Assembly: GCA_021323155.1 (NCBI GenBank)
Contig: JAJTCI010000135.1
Span: 1 to 6,624 of the forward strand
DNA length: 6,624 nt
DNA from: Chitinophagaceae bacterium
GTDB taxonomy: Bacteria; Bacteroidota; Bacteroidia; Chitinophagales; Chitinophagaceae
Direction of reading: 5' to 3'
Positions 5,678 through 6,624 of this stretch are shown in pieces (positions within the stretch are counted from its first letter, which is position 1; each line of letters opens with the position of its first letter). Both the position numbers and the translations under genes were made by a program. The notes beneath the pieces are model-generated. The model worked only from the letters and a program-made list of their open reading frames with translations. It did no database searches and was not told where the DNA came from.

Positions 5678-6624
5678 TGTTGAACTGGAGTGAACCACAG
5701 AAGCAGTCCAGTGTTGGCATGGTAATATTTGCCGCCAAGACCTTCCGAGAAATGCTGGCCGTGGTGGTCATTACGATAGGATCGCTATCGCGCAAATCAC
5801 AGCCATTCCATGTGTGGTTGCTGATCGTCGGGTCGATGTTCCTGCTTATTTTTCTAAAGGCTTTTTTAGAGTATTATTTCTTCACTTTTCATATTGCCGA
5901 AAACCAGCTGATCATCAAGAAGGGTGTCTTTTCCAAGAAAACGCTGGTGATCCCATTCGGGCGCATTCAAACGGTGCAGTTGCACCAAAGCCTGCTGCAT
6001 CGCCTCATTAATCATTACCGGATCGCCATTGATACGGCGGGTTCTGAAGAAACCGAAGTATCGATCCACGCTTTGTCATACGCAAAAGCACTCAACCTGA
6101 AAGAAGTGCTCACGCAGGAAGCTGCTACGCCGGTTGCGGTTCCCGGCACTGAATCAAGCGTTATAAGGCTGGCACCGAAAGACCTGTTCAAGATGGCGCT
6201 TTCCGCCAACCACCTGGAGACTTTCGGGTTGATCATCGCGTTCGTATTGGCGCGATTTGAGGATGTGAAGGACCTGCTCGGCATCAATGCATATGACTGG
6301 ATGGAATCACACGGTAAGACCGTAACGTTTACAGCGGAGCTGGCAGGCATCATTATTTTTTTCGCGTTGGCATTTTCCATTCTTATATCCGTGCTGCGAA
6401 TCATACTCCGGTTCAGCGATCTGTCGATACATCTTGGCGAAAAAGGATTCCAGCTGAAACATGGTTTGCTCAGTTCGCAACAGCAATTTATCGGGGCAAG
6501 AAAGATCCAGTTCATTCAATGGAATGCGAACTGGATCCGCAGGAAGATCGGCATGTATATGTACCACGTGAAGACGGCGGGCGAAGATGAACTGAAGAAG
6601 AAGCAGCGCATTAACATGCCCGTT
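5677..6624 (+). CDS. PH domain-containing membrane protein, YdbT-like (3'-truncated by window edge)
   Basis: The frame is open from the ATG at 5677 to the window end, giving 316 residues that start MLNWSEPQKQ. The first unit has membrane helices near 23-38 and 44-69, followed by a bPH2 domain (about 70-145) with the signature IPFGRIQTVQLHQSLLHRL (92-110) and IDTAGS (118-123). A second unit repeats this: helices near 178-195 and 220-244, then another PH-like domain from about 247 (KGFQLKHGLLSS, 256-267; RKIQFIQW, 275-282; VKTAG, 298-302) that runs off the edge. Tandem bPH2 domains between helix pairs are typical of YdbT, which is about 490 residues long in B. subtilis, so roughly a third is missing here. 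It overlaps the stop of the YdbS-like gene and very likely forms one membrane complex with it; that complex is inferred from family pairing. Confidence 0.87.
   Translation, partial: MLNWSEPQKQSSVGMVIFAAKTFREMLAVVVITIGSLSRKSQPFHVWLLIVGSMFLLIFLKAFLEYYFFTFHIAENQLIIKKGVFSKKTLVIPFGRIQTVQLHQSLLHRLINHYRIAIDTAGSEETEVSIHALSYAKALNLKEVLTQEAATPVAVPGTESSVIRLAPKDLFKMALSANHLETFGLIIAFVLARFEDVKDLLGINAYDWMESHGKTVTFTAELAGIIIFFALAFSILISVLRIILRFSDLSIHLGEKGFQLKHGLLSSQQQFIGARKIQFIQWNANWIRRKIGMYMYHVKTAGEDELKKKQRINMPV

Noticed and set aside
6015..6515. Minus-strand frame of 166 codons under the YdbT-like gene
   Set aside because: The plus-strand frame from 5677 has clear PH-domain signatures and helices; the minus-strand translation has none.

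Overview
The window reads as chromosomal core-gene DNA from a member of the Bacteroidota, probably close to the Chitinophagaceae. The family-level placement is inference. The pointers are: a DUF4290 gene directly upstream of murA, an arrangement I associate with this phylum; several sequences matching the Bacteroidota -7 promoter box TAnnTTTG; start codons without clear Shine-Dalgarno sequences; and a MurA with Asp in place of the usual active-site Cys. No phage, insertion-sequence, CRISPR or defence genes are visible.

Layout, left to right. Positions 2-1684 (+) hold the C-terminal 560 or so codons of DNA polymerase I, entering from outside the window. It converges on guanylate kinase (gmk, 1747-2322, -). 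Then comes a 478-base stretch (2323-2800) without a convincing gene. murA (2801-4105, -) and a DUF4290 protein with an RG-rich tail (4229-5014, -) follow, separated by a clear intrinsic terminator. A 144-base divergent region (5015-5158) carries one good -7 box for each direction. Rightwards run two overlapping genes for bacterial PH-domain membrane proteins (YdbS-like 5159-5677; YdbT-like from 5677, leaving the window).

The most interesting part is the gene-free stretch. It contains two copies (2400-2464 and 2695-2757) of an element of about 63 bases. The copies share a 16-base 5' block and a 13-base 3' block, while their closing stems differ at two pairs by compensatory changes. That is the pattern of a conserved RNA structure. 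I do not recognise the family. Strand evidence conflicts. Copy 2 is enclosed by a further perfect 8-bp stem followed by a T-run on the plus strand, suggesting a plus-strand small RNA. Copy 1 sits downstream of a perfect minus-strand -7 box, suggesting a structured leader of gmk.

The genes serve basic growth functions: DNA repair and replication (PolA), GMP to GDP conversion (Gmk), the first committed step of peptidoglycan synthesis (MurA), and envelope-associated PH-domain proteins whose B. subtilis relatives (YdbS/YdbT) are linked to resistance to antimicrobial peptides. The MurA Cys-to-Asp substitution predicts intrinsic fosfomycin insensitivity.
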